The notes under the pieces are model-generated. The model did no database searches and was not told the DNA's origin. It saw nothing but the letters and a program-made list of their open reading frames with translations. A program made the position numbers and the translations under genes. DNA of 14,339 nucleotides, from positions 1 through 14,339 of the forward strand of contig JAUVCL010000041.1 in NCBI GenBank assembly GCA_030595845.1, in the 5' to 3' direction. Origin of the DNA: Campylobacterota bacterium (GTDB lineage: Bacteria; Campylobacterota; Campylobacteria; Campylobacterales; Sulfurovaceae). Shown one piece after another: positions 6,919 through 13,389 of the stretch. The stretch's first letter is position 1; the number at the start of each line of letters is the position of its first letter.

Positions 6919-7983
6919 TTAGCGCATAGCTGCTTTTGCAACTTCATCGGGTCTGTTTGCATATTGTATAGCGATATCACGTGAGATCTTCCCATCATGG
7001 AGAAACTTGATCAGTGCCTGCGTTTGCGTTTGCATACCCGTATCACCTTGACCTAGTTGCATTTGTGAATAGATCTGGTGTACTTTATCTTCACGGATAA
7101 GGTTTGAGATCGCGTGATTGACGACCAATATCTCTGAAGCGGCCACACGACCACCACCCAGTTTAGGAAGAAGTGCTTGTGCGATAATCGCAACCAGTGA
7201 AGAAGCGATCATGGCTCTGATTTGAGGTTGTTCATCTCCGGTAAAAACATCAATAATACGGTTGATGGTTCCTGGAGCAGAAGAGGTGTGTAGTGTAGCA
7301 AATACAAGGTGACCTGTTTCTGCAGCGGTGAGTCCTGCCTCAATGGTCTCTTTGTCCCTCATTTCCCCAATAAGTATGATATCGGGATCCTGACGCATGG
7401 CAAATTTAAGTGCTTTGGCAAAGGTAGCGGTATCTTCACCCACCCCTCTATGGGAAAACACACATTTTTTATTTTGGTGAATGAATTCCACAGGATCTTC
7501 CACGGTGATAATATGTTTTTGCTCATTAAGGTTTATTTCATTGAGCATGGCTGCTAGGGTTGTTGATTTACCTGAACCTGTAGGCCCTGTAACCAGTATA
7601 AGCCCTTTTTCTCTTTTAATGAGCTCTTTATACACGAGAGGAGCTCCTAAGTCATCTAAAGAAGGTACATCAATTGGAATGATCCTAAATGCAGCGGCGG
7701 CATCACCCAAAGTACGGTAATAGTTCGCCCTGAAACGACCAATTCCAGGGATAAGAAGTGCAAAGTCAAGTTCATTGTACTCTCCATAGTGTTGTTTTTG
7801 TTTTTCTGTGATCAGTGAATAACACATCTCTTCGATGTCTTCTCCCACAAGTTTTGGAAGGTTTACCGGTTTAAGCACACCATCAAGTCTGATCTGCGGC
7901 TCTGTACGACTTACAAGGTGAAGATCTGATGCGCCGTGTGTAACAACACTCTGAAGTAGTTTTTTAATATCAAATGCAGCCAT
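6919..7983 (-). CDS. pilT: Type IV pilus retraction ATPase PilT
   Basis: The 354-residue hexameric secretion-type ATPase powers pilus retraction and twitching or surface motility from the cytoplasmic side. It has an N-terminal PAS-like domain (1-100), Walker A GPTGSGKS (133-140), an Asp box around ITVEDPVEF (159-167), Walker B DIILIGEMRD with catalytic E207, and a His box TGHLVFATLHT (223-233). The C-terminal AISNLIRE (291-298) corresponds to the AIRNLIRE retraction motif, with Ser in place of the first Arg. The length is standard. AAAGGA lies 6 bases before the ATG. No pilin or assembly genes are nearby, so pilT is detached from a pilus cluster, as is common. PilU is the main alternative; the motif and length favour PilT. 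Confidence 0.92.
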   Translation of the reverse strand: MAAFDIKKLLQSVVTHGASDLHLVSRTEPQIRLDGVLKPVNLPKLVGEDIEEMCYSLITEKQKQHYGEYNELDFALLIPGIGRFRANYYRTLGDAAAAFRIIPIDVPSLDDLGAPLVYKELIKREKGLILVTGPTGSGKSTTLAAMLNEINLNEQKHIITVEDPVEFIHQNKKCVFSHRGVGEDTATFAKALKFAMRQDPDIILIGEMRDKETIEAGLTAAETGHLVFATLHTSSAPGTINRIIDVFTGDEQPQIRAMIASSLVAIIAQALLPKLGGGRVAASEILVVNHAISNLIREDKVHQIYSQMQLGQGDTGMQTQTQALIKFLHDGKISRDIAIQYANRPDEVAKAAMR

Positions 7984-7992
7984 GACAATCCT

Positions 7993-8079
7993 TTATTTGT
8001 GTATATTATCTAGATATTGAGACTCATTATATCTAACTGTAACCTTGTTATCGCGTTTAATGACAGGTCTCTTAAAACC
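7993..8079 (-). pseudogene. Possible 3' remnant of an ArsC/Spx-like reductase gene between gatC and pilT
   Basis: The gap between gatC and pilT contains, in one minus-strand frame, 28 codons ending in TAA. They include RPVIKRDNKVTVRY followed by a short polar end. This resembles the C-terminus of ArsC/YffB/Spx-like thioredoxin-fold proteins (an RP-hydrophobic block, then a charged turn, then a beta strand and a last helix). The frame has no start codon or ribosome binding site of its own. It runs upstream into the end of gatC in another frame without the rest of the protein. Its stop sits just before the AAAGGA of pilT, as expected of an upstream operon gene. It could be chance; the match is by eye only. 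Confidence 0.3.
8026..8031 (-). promoter_or_regulatory. Possible -10 element for pilT
   Basis: A perfect TATAAT on the minus strand (8031 to 8026) lies about 43 bases before the pilT ATG, inside the presumed gene remnant. There is no matching -35, but Campylobacterota promoters often lack one. It would give a leader of roughly 35 bases. Confidence 0.3.
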
Positions 8080-8084
8080 GGTAC

Positions 8085-8375
8085 TTACTCGATGATAGCC
8101 GGTACGATAAAAAAGTCATCCTTCCCCTGTGGGGCATGAGAAAGGATATCCGCAGCGATAGTATTTGGCTCTCTTGGAGTGTCTTCTCTAAGCGGTGTAC
8201 CTCCATCCAATGTTGAAAAAGCAGGACTAAGCGCCTCTGTATCGAGTTCATTTAGGTTTTCAATATAGCTAAGAATACCCGTAAGTTGTTGCATCACCTC
8301 TTCTTTTTTTGAATCATCAATACGAAGATGAGAGAGTTTTTCCAATTTGGCTAAAACAGTATGGTCTATTTGCAT
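8085..8375 (-). CDS. gatC: Aspartyl/glutamyl-tRNA(Asn/Gln) amidotransferase subunit C
   Basis: The 96-residue protein, of standard family length, has the GatC layout: an N-terminal helical part (VLAKLEKLSHLRID, then QQLTGILSYIENLNELDTE) and the C-terminal motif LREDTPREPNTIAADILSHAPQ, ending in a short hydrophobic tail (FFIVPAIIE). GatC stabilises the GatA-GatB complex, which converts Glu-tRNA-Gln and Asp-tRNA-Asn to the correct aminoacyl-tRNAs in the cytoplasm. GatA and GatB are not in the window. It is divergent from the FTR-like gene. AGGG lies 9 bases before the ATG, and a TATAAT word overlaps that site, so the promoter is probably the one further upstream. Confidence 0.93.
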   Translation of the reverse strand: MQIDHTVLAKLEKLSHLRIDDSKKEEVMQQLTGILSYIENLNELDTEALSPAFSTLDGGTPLREDTPREPNTIAADILSHAPQGKDDFFIVPAIIE

Positions 8376-8413
8376 TATTTACCCTATTATAGTAGTGTTA
8401 TGTAATTTTTCTT

Positions 8414-8441
8414 ATTATATATAAATTTACTTTAAGGTAAA
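8414..8441 (-). promoter_or_regulatory. Candidate gatC promoter overlapping a 16-bp near-palindrome
   Basis: On the minus strand TTTACC (8441 to 8436) and TATAAT (8419 to 8414) are 16 bases apart and give a leader of about 30 bases. The -35 hexamer is half of the near-perfect palindrome TTTACTTTAAGGTAAA (8426-8441; one T-G mismatch pair), which could be an operator. A second TATAAT (8391 to 8386) sits so close to the ATG that it would produce a nearly leaderless transcript. Confidence 0.4.
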
Positions 8442-8453
8442 CTACAAAATAAG

Positions 8454-8489
8454 AGAACCTCTGAGTGCCTTAGGTTACTCAGAGGTTCT
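8454..8489. repeat. Perfect 13-bp inverted repeat (strong hairpin) upstream of the FTR-like gene
   Basis: AGAACCTCTGAGT (8454-8466) and ACTCAGAGGTTCT (8477-8489) are exact reverse complements around the 10-base loop GCCTTAGGTT. It lies between two divergent genes, so a transcription terminator is not expected there, and no T run follows. It ends 26 bases before the ATG of the FTR-like gene. It may be an operator for a dimeric regulator, a leader-RNA stem affecting stability or translation, or a dispersed palindromic repeat. Confidence 0.8.
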
Positions 8490-8515
8490 ATACACTATGT
8501 AAAGGATACATTATT

Positions 8516-8920
8516 ATGCCGCAACTAGATATGAATTCAGAAGAATTCAAAAACGAATTGATCAAAACAGAAAAGTTTACAGACAAAGTTTGTGAGAGTA
8601 GAGGATGGGTATACAGTGCCAATGAAGATGTCAATGAAGGCGTTGTGATGGGTCTTGCTCGCCATAGATTACTTTTTGGTAAAAGATTCTGCCCTTGTTT
8701 TATGGTGGAGCCGGATCCAGAAAAAGAAGGAAAATTTAAAAGTACAGATGACCGAATCTGCCCTTGTAAACCAGCCATAGAGAAAGAGATACCTGAAACA
8801 GGTATTTGCCATTGTCAAATTTTTTGTACACCAGAGCATAAAGAAGCACAGATCAAAGAGCAGAAAGCAGCTGCTTTAGCAAAAGAAGAAATTAAAAAAG
8901 TAGCAGACAAAGAAGCATAA
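8516..8920 (+). CDS. Ferredoxin:thioredoxin reductase catalytic subunit-like protein
   Basis: The 134-residue protein shows the signature order CPC (59-61), CPC (82-84), CHC (98-100) of the ferredoxin:thioredoxin reductase catalytic chain. In that family, four cysteines bind a [4Fe-4S] cluster beside a redox-active disulfide that reduces thioredoxin with ferredoxin electrons. The spacings here are 20 and 13 residues, longer than the 16 and 8 of plant and cyanobacterial enzymes, so partner and redox properties may differ. Two extra cysteines (C26, C104) and an A/K/E-rich helical tail (105-134) are additional. There is no signal peptide, so it is cytoplasmic. The variable subunit and ferredoxin are not adjacent. 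AAAGGA lies 9 bases before the ATG. A rhodanese gene follows after 62 bases, which suggests a thiol or sulfur-handling role. Confidence 0.85.
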   Translation: MPQLDMNSEEFKNELIKTEKFTDKVCESRGWVYSANEDVNEGVVMGLARHRLLFGKRFCPCFMVEPDPEKEGKFKSTDDRICPCKPAIEKEIPETGICHCQIFCTPEHKEAQIKEQKAAALAKEEIKKVADKEA

Positions 8921-8944
8921 AAGCAGGTTATAATAATTATTCAC

Positions 8945-8950
8945 TATAAT
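8945..8950 (+). promoter_or_regulatory. Possible -10 element for the rhodanese-led operon
   Basis: A perfect TATAAT lies in the 62-base gap between the FTR-like and rhodanese genes, preceded by AT-rich DNA (TTATAATAATTATT) but no good -35. Transcription would begin near 8957, leaving a leader of about 26 bases. The rhodanese-to-kinase run may therefore have its own promoter. Confidence 0.4.
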
Positions 8951-8982
8951 ACCCGACATTTTAAGATCAGGGAGACAGTAAC

Positions 8983-9327
8983 ATGCATGGTTTTTTAGAA
9001 AAAGGTTACATTGATTCAGAAGAATTGCATATTTTACTTGAAGAAAGAGATGAAGGGAAAGCAGCGTTTGTACTGGTTGATGTAAGGGAAGATATGGAAT
9101 TTAACATGGGACATATTAAAGGTGTTGACGTGTTAAAATCTACTTCTTCTTTTAATGAATGGGCACAAGAACTCTTTAATGAAACGAAAGACAAAACTCT
9201 GATCTTCACCTGTCGCACAGGTAGTAGAAGTGGACAGATCCAAAATGCATTTAAACAACATGGACATCATGGTGTATTGAATCACTTTGGAGGGATCGTA
9301 ACCTACCGTGGGATCATAGAAAAATAA
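8983..9327 (+). CDS. Single-domain rhodanese (sulfurtransferase-like)
   Basis: The 114-residue protein is one rhodanese domain. It has the CH2A-like segment VLVDVREDMEFNMGHIKG (30-47) and a six-residue active-site loop CRTGSR (77-82) with catalytic cysteine C77, followed by SGQIQNAFKQHG and FGGIVTYRG. Such proteins carry persulfide sulfur from thiosulfate, polysulfide or a cysteine desulfurase to acceptors. No signal peptide is present, so it acts in the cytoplasm. AGGGAG lies 9 bases before the ATG. The next gene starts one base after its stop, indicating translational coupling. A role in sulfane-sulfur handling fits the neighbouring redox genes but is inferred. Confidence 0.9.
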   Translation: MHGFLEKGYIDSEELHILLEERDEGKAAFVLVDVREDMEFNMGHIKGVDVLKSTSSFNEWAQELFNETKDKTLIFTCRTGSRSGQIQNAFKQHGHHGVLNHFGGIVTYRGIIEK

Positions 9328-9328
9328 T

Positions 9329-9877
9329 ATGGCAAAGATACTCTATCTTCACGGCTTTGCTTCTTGCGGGAAAGGCAATAAATCTTCATCACTACAAGCT
9401 TATTTTGGTGCAGACAATGTGATTGCATTAGACTTGCCTCCTTCTCCATTGGATGCTATACGTATGATCGAAGAGATACTTACCTCTTCAAGTTTTGATC
9501 TTCTGATCGGTTCATCTTTAGGTGGTTTTTATGCAACTTACCTGGCTGAAAAATATCAGATGAAAGCTGTACTTGTCAATCCATCCACTCAGCCATGGGA
9601 AACTTTATCTTCCTATGTAGGATGGCAAAAACGTTTTTGCGATGAAGAAGTGTTTGAGTTTAAAGCAATTTACCTGGAACAGCTCAAAACCTTACAAAGT
9701 ATTCCCCAAAAAGGAGAGTACTTAGTTCTTTTACAAAGTGAAGATGAAGTGTTGGATTATACTAAAGCACAATCTCTCTATAATACGCATAAAGTTATCG
9801 TTGAATATGGCGGGAATCATCGTTTTGAAAATATAGATGACTACCTTTCTATGATAGAAAATTTTAAAAGAAAATGA
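9329..9877 (+). CDS. YqiA/YcfP-like alpha/beta hydrolase (esterase)
   Basis: The 182-residue small alpha/beta hydrolase resembles E. coli YqiA. Visible features are the oxyanion segment YLHGF (6-10), the nucleophile elbow GSSLGG (61-66, Ser63), the acid-loop region QSEDEVLDY (136-144, Asp139 the likely acid) and the catalytic His in YGGNHRFENID (His164). Family members hydrolyse short acyl esters or thioesters in vitro, and their physiological substrate is unknown. The ATG lies one base after the rhodanese stop with no clear ribosome binding site. Its end overlaps the dapE start by four bases (ATGA), so it is translated as part of a coupled chain. Confidence 0.85.
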   Translation: MAKILYLHGFASCGKGNKSSSLQAYFGADNVIALDLPPSPLDAIRMIEEILTSSSFDLLIGSSLGGFYATYLAEKYQMKAVLVNPSTQPWETLSSYVGWQKRFCDEEVFEFKAIYLEQLKTLQSIPQKGEYLVLLQSEDEVLDYTKAQSLYNTHKVIVEYGGNHRFENIDDYLSMIENFKRK

Positions 9878-10986
9878 GAGATATACAGATGAATGCAGTT
9901 GACCTATTGCTCAAGTTATTGAGTTTTAAATCTTTGACACCTGATGATGCGGGTTCGTTAAAATTTATTGAAGAATATTTAGAAGGATATGAGGCGACTT
10001 ATGTCAATAAAGAGGGAGTAAAAAACCTCTTTCTTACAAAAAAATTCTCTGAAGGCCCACATCTTTGTTTTGCTGGACATGTTGACGTGGTTCCTGCAGG
10101 AGACGGTTGGGAGACCAATCCCTTTGTACCTGTGATCAAAGAAGAAAATATCTATGCCCGTGGTACACAAGACATGAAGTCAGGGTTGGCAGCATTTATA
10201 CAAGCATGTAAAGATACAGAACACTTTCAAGGCAGACTTTCCATTTTACTTACTTCTGATGAAGAAGGAGAGGCAAAGTATGGTACGGTTATTATGCTTG
10301 AACACCTTAAAGAGATCGGATCTTTGCCCGATTACTGTATCGTCGCAGAACCTACCTGTGAAACGACGTTTGGTGATGCCATTAAAATAGGACGAAGAGG
10401 GTCTATTAACGGCTACTTAACACTTCAAGGAAAACAGGGACATGCCGCATACCCCGAAAAGACCATTAATCCCGTGCATCAGATAGCTTCTATATTGGAG
10501 AAAATAGCAGGGGTGAACTTGGATAATGGTGATGATGATTTTGCACCAAGTCAAATGGTGATCACAGATATCCGTGCAGGGATGGAAGTAACCAACGTAA
10601 CACCAGGTGCCTTGAAAATGATGTTTAACGTGCGCAACTCCACTAAAACCACACAGTCAGAGATTAAAATGCACATAGACAAATGCTTTGAAGGTTTGGA
10701 TTACAGTTTGGAATTGACACAGGGATCTTACCCTTTTGTTACGACAAGGGACTCAAAAGTAGTTGAAAAACTCTCTCAAAGTATTAAGAATATAACTGGG
10801 TTGGATACAAAACTTTCAACGGCAGGAGGTACCAGTGATGCGAGATTCATGGGTGCATTTGGTATAGATGTTGTGGAGTTTGGTGTCATTAATGATACCA
10901 TTCATGCGCCAAATGAAAGAACATCCATCAAAGAAGTGGAAGCACTTTATGACGTGTTTAAAGACAAGGTGAAACATATTAATTAA
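9874..10986 (+). CDS. dapE: Succinyl-diaminopimelate desuccinylase DapE
   Basis: DapE is a cytoplasmic M20-family dinuclear zinc hydrolase of the lysine/meso-diaminopimelate pathway, releasing LL-diaminopimelate and succinate for peptidoglycan and lysine. Visible residues are H69 and D71 (FAGHVDVVPAGDGW), bridging D100 (ARGTQDMKSG), the catalytic E130/E131 pair (TSDEEGEA), E159 (VAEPT), RRGS in the lid region and C-terminal H344 in HAPNER. Length (370) is normal. The first ATG at 9874 overlaps the upstream stop as ATGA. The second, at 9889 (residue 6), has a GAGA element upstream and matches the usual N-terminus better, so either start may be used. Aminoacylases are related, but SLTPDDAG and HAPNER support DapE. 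Confidence 0.93.
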   Translation: MRDIQMNAVDLLLKLLSFKSLTPDDAGSLKFIEEYLEGYEATYVNKEGVKNLFLTKKFSEGPHLCFAGHVDVVPAGDGWETNPFVPVIKEENIYARGTQDMKSGLAAFIQACKDTEHFQGRLSILLTSDEEGEAKYGTVIMLEHLKEIGSLPDYCIVAEPTCETTFGDAIKIGRRGSINGYLTLQGKQGHAAYPEKTINPVHQIASILEKIAGVNLDNGDDDFAPSQMVITDIRAGMEVTNVTPGALKMMFNVRNSTKTTQSEIKMHIDKCFEGLDYSLELTQGSYPFVTTRDSKVVEKLSQSIKNITGLDTKLSTAGGTSDARFMGAFGIDVVEFGVINDTIHAPNERTSIKEVEALYDVFKDKVKHIN

Positions 10987-10999
10987 ATTAAGGATAACT

Positions 11000-11389
11000 A
11001 TGAACAAAATTATATTAGGATTATTACTGCTTTCAAGTACGCTCTTCTCCGTAGAGTGGGTTAAGGATATAGATACAGCATTGACGTTAGCCAAAAAAGA
11101 ACATAAAAATATCATGGTCTTGGTCGAGGGTGAAAACTGCAGATGGTGTAAAAAGATGAAACACCGTACGCTGTCTGATGAGACTGTAGAAAAGAGACTT
11201 GAAAAGTATGTTGTGGTAAAAGTGATGAGAGAAGATGGAAATGCCATGTCTGTATTACCACCGATACAGGGGGTACCTACTATCTTTTTTATGAAAGAAA
11301 ACAAAGCCGTGATAGAAGAAATTATTGGATATTTTAATGTAGAAGATTTTCTAAGTTATATTGACGATGTTGAGAAAAAAGTCAAGTAA
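11000..11389 (+). CDS. Periplasmic thioredoxin-like protein with CRWC motif
   Basis: The 129-residue protein has a short signal peptide (MNKIILGLLLLSSTLFS, then VEW) and a thioredoxin fold of the DUF255/thioredoxin_7 type. The redox motif is C47-R-W-C50 in VEGENCRWCKKMKHRTL, and the cis-proline is in GVPTIFF (P93). It probably acts on disulfides or persulfides outside the cytoplasmic membrane. AAGGA lies 6 bases before the ATG, 13 bases after dapE. The downstream kinase gene begins at or just beyond its stop codon, so the two are likely produced together. A reductase for cytochrome c maturation or an envelope stress role are alternatives; the substrate is unknown. Confidence 0.82.
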   Translation: MNKIILGLLLLSSTLFSVEWVKDIDTALTLAKKEHKNIMVLVEGENCRWCKKMKHRTLSDETVEKRLEKYVVVKVMREDGNAMSVLPPIQGVPTIFFMKENKAVIEEIIGYFNVEDFLSYIDDVEKKVK

Positions 11390-11399
11390 AGCGCAATTT

Positions 11400-12431
11400 A
11401 TGTTATTTGAAAGACCGCACTTTAAAGAATATGTAATGGCCAGACTTGTGAGTGTTGCTGTATTTATTTTTGTAGTGTTCTCTATCTTTTTTCTTCTTTT
11501 TATTCCCGATGAAAATGTTGCACTGCTGGCACTCTCCTTTTTAGGATTCGGATTTTGTGTGTTTATATTTGCAGTTTACCGTGGTGCAAGTCGTATGCAA
11601 AAAGAGTTAAATACGATCAATCAATATCTGGAAAATCTTGACAATCTGGATAAAGTGGATGCGATTGAGTATAAAGCACATTTCTTTACACAGGAATTTG
11701 AAGACATCAACCAAAATCTTATCAAAACGCTTAGCAGTTCTAAGAAACGTGAAGATGTGAAGCAGCGTTATAATGCAAAACTTAAACTGAAAAATCGTCA
11801 ACGTGGAGATATGATCTCTGCCATCGCTCATGAATTTCGTAATCCCATTGCTTCGATCATGGGATATGCCCAGACACTAGAAGACGATAAAGAGATTCCT
11901 TCAGCACTGCAAGAAAAATTCTTAAATAAAATCTATAATAACGGTGTCAAAATTGAAGCACTTTTGAGCCGTCTCGTTTTATGGAATAAATTTGAAAGTG
12001 GAGAAGCCACTTTACATCCAAGCTCTTTTGATCTTTATATATTGGCACAAGAGGTGAAGGTCTCTTTACAGGAAAAGTATCCGCAAAGAGAGATCGTTTT
12101 AAAGGGAAGTAGCTATATGATAGAAGCGGATCGGACACTTTTGGAAGTCGTACTGAAAAATCTTATTGAAAACGCATTGAAATATTCCAGAGATGAAGTC
12201 CTTGTAGAAGTCAATGAAATACAGATATCAGTGTCAGATAAAGGGGCAGGTATCTCTTCTTCTGATATTTCAAAAGTGACCAAAAAATTCTATCGTTCAG
12301 GAACACACAGTTGGGATAATTCTATGGGATTAGGACTCTCTATTGTCAAAAGTATTCTTGCTTTACACCGTACAACACTAGAGATAGAGAGTGAAGAAAA
12401 CGTAGGATCTAAGTTCTTTTTTCACATTTAA
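11400..12431 (+). CDS. Membrane sensor histidine kinase with minimal extracytoplasmic loop
   Basis: The protein is 343 residues from the ATG at 11400. Two transmembrane segments (about 16-35 and 42-60) enclose a loop of only about six residues (PDENVA), so it has no periplasmic sensor domain. A helical linker (65-135) leads to the H box SAIAHEFRNPIASI with phosphoacceptor H144, the N box NLIENALKYS (254-263), and the nucleotide-binding G1 DKGAG (280-284) and G2 GLGLSIV (310-316). It autophosphorylates and should pass phosphate to a response regulator, none of which is in the window. The frame is open from TTG 11361 and ATG 11367, both inside the preceding gene. 11400 was chosen because it follows the TAA by ten bases and gives a short cytoplasmic N-terminus, but no start has a strong ribosome binding site. 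Confidence 0.85.
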   Translation: MLFERPHFKEYVMARLVSVAVFIFVVFSIFFLLFIPDENVALLALSFLGFGFCVFIFAVYRGASRMQKELNTINQYLENLDNLDKVDAIEYKAHFFTQEFEDINQNLIKTLSSSKKREDVKQRYNAKLKLKNRQRGDMISAIAHEFRNPIASIMGYAQTLEDDKEIPSALQEKFLNKIYNNGVKIEALLSRLVLWNKFESGEATLHPSSFDLYILAQEVKVSLQEKYPQREIVLKGSSYMIEADRTLLEVVLKNLIENALKYSRDEVLVEVNEIQISVSDKGAGISSSDISKVTKKFYRSGTHSWDNSMGLGLSIVKSILALHRTTLEIESEENVGSKFFFHI

Positions 12432-12570
12432 TAATGATAGTAAACATCAGCAATCTTGATACATTAGTTCTCACTTTTATACATTCAAACTAAAACATCA
12501 GTTTTATTTCAACAAATAACCATTTTTTAACACAAAAGCTTATATTATTTATCTATGCGTTTGCCCTGAT

Positions 12571-12608
12571 CTTGATCGATCCAAAAGGGTACTTATAATT
12601 ATTATAAG
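12571..12608 (+). promoter_or_regulatory. Probable promoter/operator of the psrB-like operon with two palindromes
   Basis: TTGATC (12572-12577) and TATAAT (12594-12599) are 16 bases apart, giving a start near 12606 and a leader of about 27 bases. The -10 lies inside the perfect 17-base palindrome CTTATAATTATTATAAG (12592-12608). The -35 lies inside the near-palindrome TTGATCGATCCAA (12572-12584), which recalls one half of a CRP/FNR-type site (TTGAT). The rest of the 201-base gap after the kinase gene is AT-rich and carries only a weak AAAAC-ATCA-GTTTT stem (12492-12505) that might end kinase transcription. Confidence 0.45.
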
Positions 12609-12632
12609 ATTAGCTAAATTTAAGGAGGAAGC

Positions 12633-13388
12633 ATGAAATTAGGTTTCTTAGTTGACCTTAACCTATGTATGGGTTGTAAAGGTTGTGAAATTGCTTGTAA
12701 AGTGGAAAATGAAGTACCGCTTAGTACATGGCGTTTACGTGTAAAATATATTGATTTGGGGACATTCCCAGATACAAGAAGATCTTTTACACCTTTACGT
12801 TGTAACCACTGTGAGTCTGCGCCATGTGAGCGTATTTGTCCAGTATCTGCATTGCATTATTTGGAAAATGGTATTGTTAATATCGATTCAGACAGATGTA
12901 TCGGATGTGCAGGTTGTATGATGGCCTGTCCTTATGGAGCGATCTATATGGATCCGGAAACAAATACAGCGGATAAATGTACTTATTGTGCACACCGTAT
13001 TGAGTCTGGTATGATGCCGGCATGTGTTGTTGCTTGTCCAGTAGAAGCAAATATCTTTGGAGATCTCGAAGATGATCATTCAAATATATCACTTTATATT
13101 ATGGAGCATAAGGGTGCGGTACAAGTACGTAAACCGGAAAAGCATACCAACCCTCATCACTATTATGTAGGTGGTGGTAACCAAACGTTGAACCCACTTG
13201 CACATCAAAGAATTGAAGGCTATAACCTCTTTAATAACATTACACATTTGGATCATGTAGGTGACAAAAACCATGGTATTTTAGATAGATTCTTAGCACC
13301 ATTTGTAGGACATGAGAAACTTGATAATACAAGTTTACTTGAATCTGCAACATCAGCTGAATCACACGAAGAAGAGGGAGGTCACTAA
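12633..13388 (+). CDS. psrB: Polysulfide reductase-type iron-sulfur subunit (PsrB/DmsB-like, four [4Fe-4S])
   Basis: The 251-residue electron-transfer subunit belongs to a molybdopterin-dependent (CISM) oxidoreductase. Sixteen cysteines form four cluster sites: C12/15/18/22, C57/60/65/69, C89/92/95/99 and C116/119/131/135, typical of PsrB, NrfC and DmsB. The start is fixed by a near-perfect TAAGGAGG four bases before the ATG. After residue 145 comes an unusually long tail of about 105 residues, rich in His and Asn and ending ESHEEEGGH. Some PsrB proteins end near residue 195, so the tail is longer than common. The next gene, a NrfD-type membrane subunit, begins one base later with its ribosome binding site inside this gene's end. 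The catalytic subunit is not visible upstream. Polysulfide, thiosulfate or tetrathionate are possible substrates; polysulfide is favoured by lineage only. Confidence 0.85.
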   Translation: MKLGFLVDLNLCMGCKGCEIACKVENEVPLSTWRLRVKYIDLGTFPDTRRSFTPLRCNHCESAPCERICPVSALHYLENGIVNIDSDRCIGCAGCMMACPYGAIYMDPETNTADKCTYCAHRIESGMMPACVVACPVEANIFGDLEDDHSNISLYIMEHKGAVQVRKPEKHTNPHHYYVGGGNQTLNPLAHQRIEGYNLFNNITHLDHVGDKNHGILDRFLAPFVGHEKLDNTSLLESATSAESHEEEGGH

Positions 13389-13389
13389 G

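Noticed and set aside
10816..11304. Minus-strand open frame of 162 codons
   Set aside because: It crosses the dapE/thioredoxin-like junction antisense to two strongly supported genes and has low-complexity Phe/Ser-rich sequence.
11361..11399. Longer N-terminus for the histidine kinase (TTG at 11361 or ATG at 11367)
   Set aside because: Both starts lie inside the preceding gene without a ribosome binding site. The start at 11400 is more natural, but they cannot be excluded.
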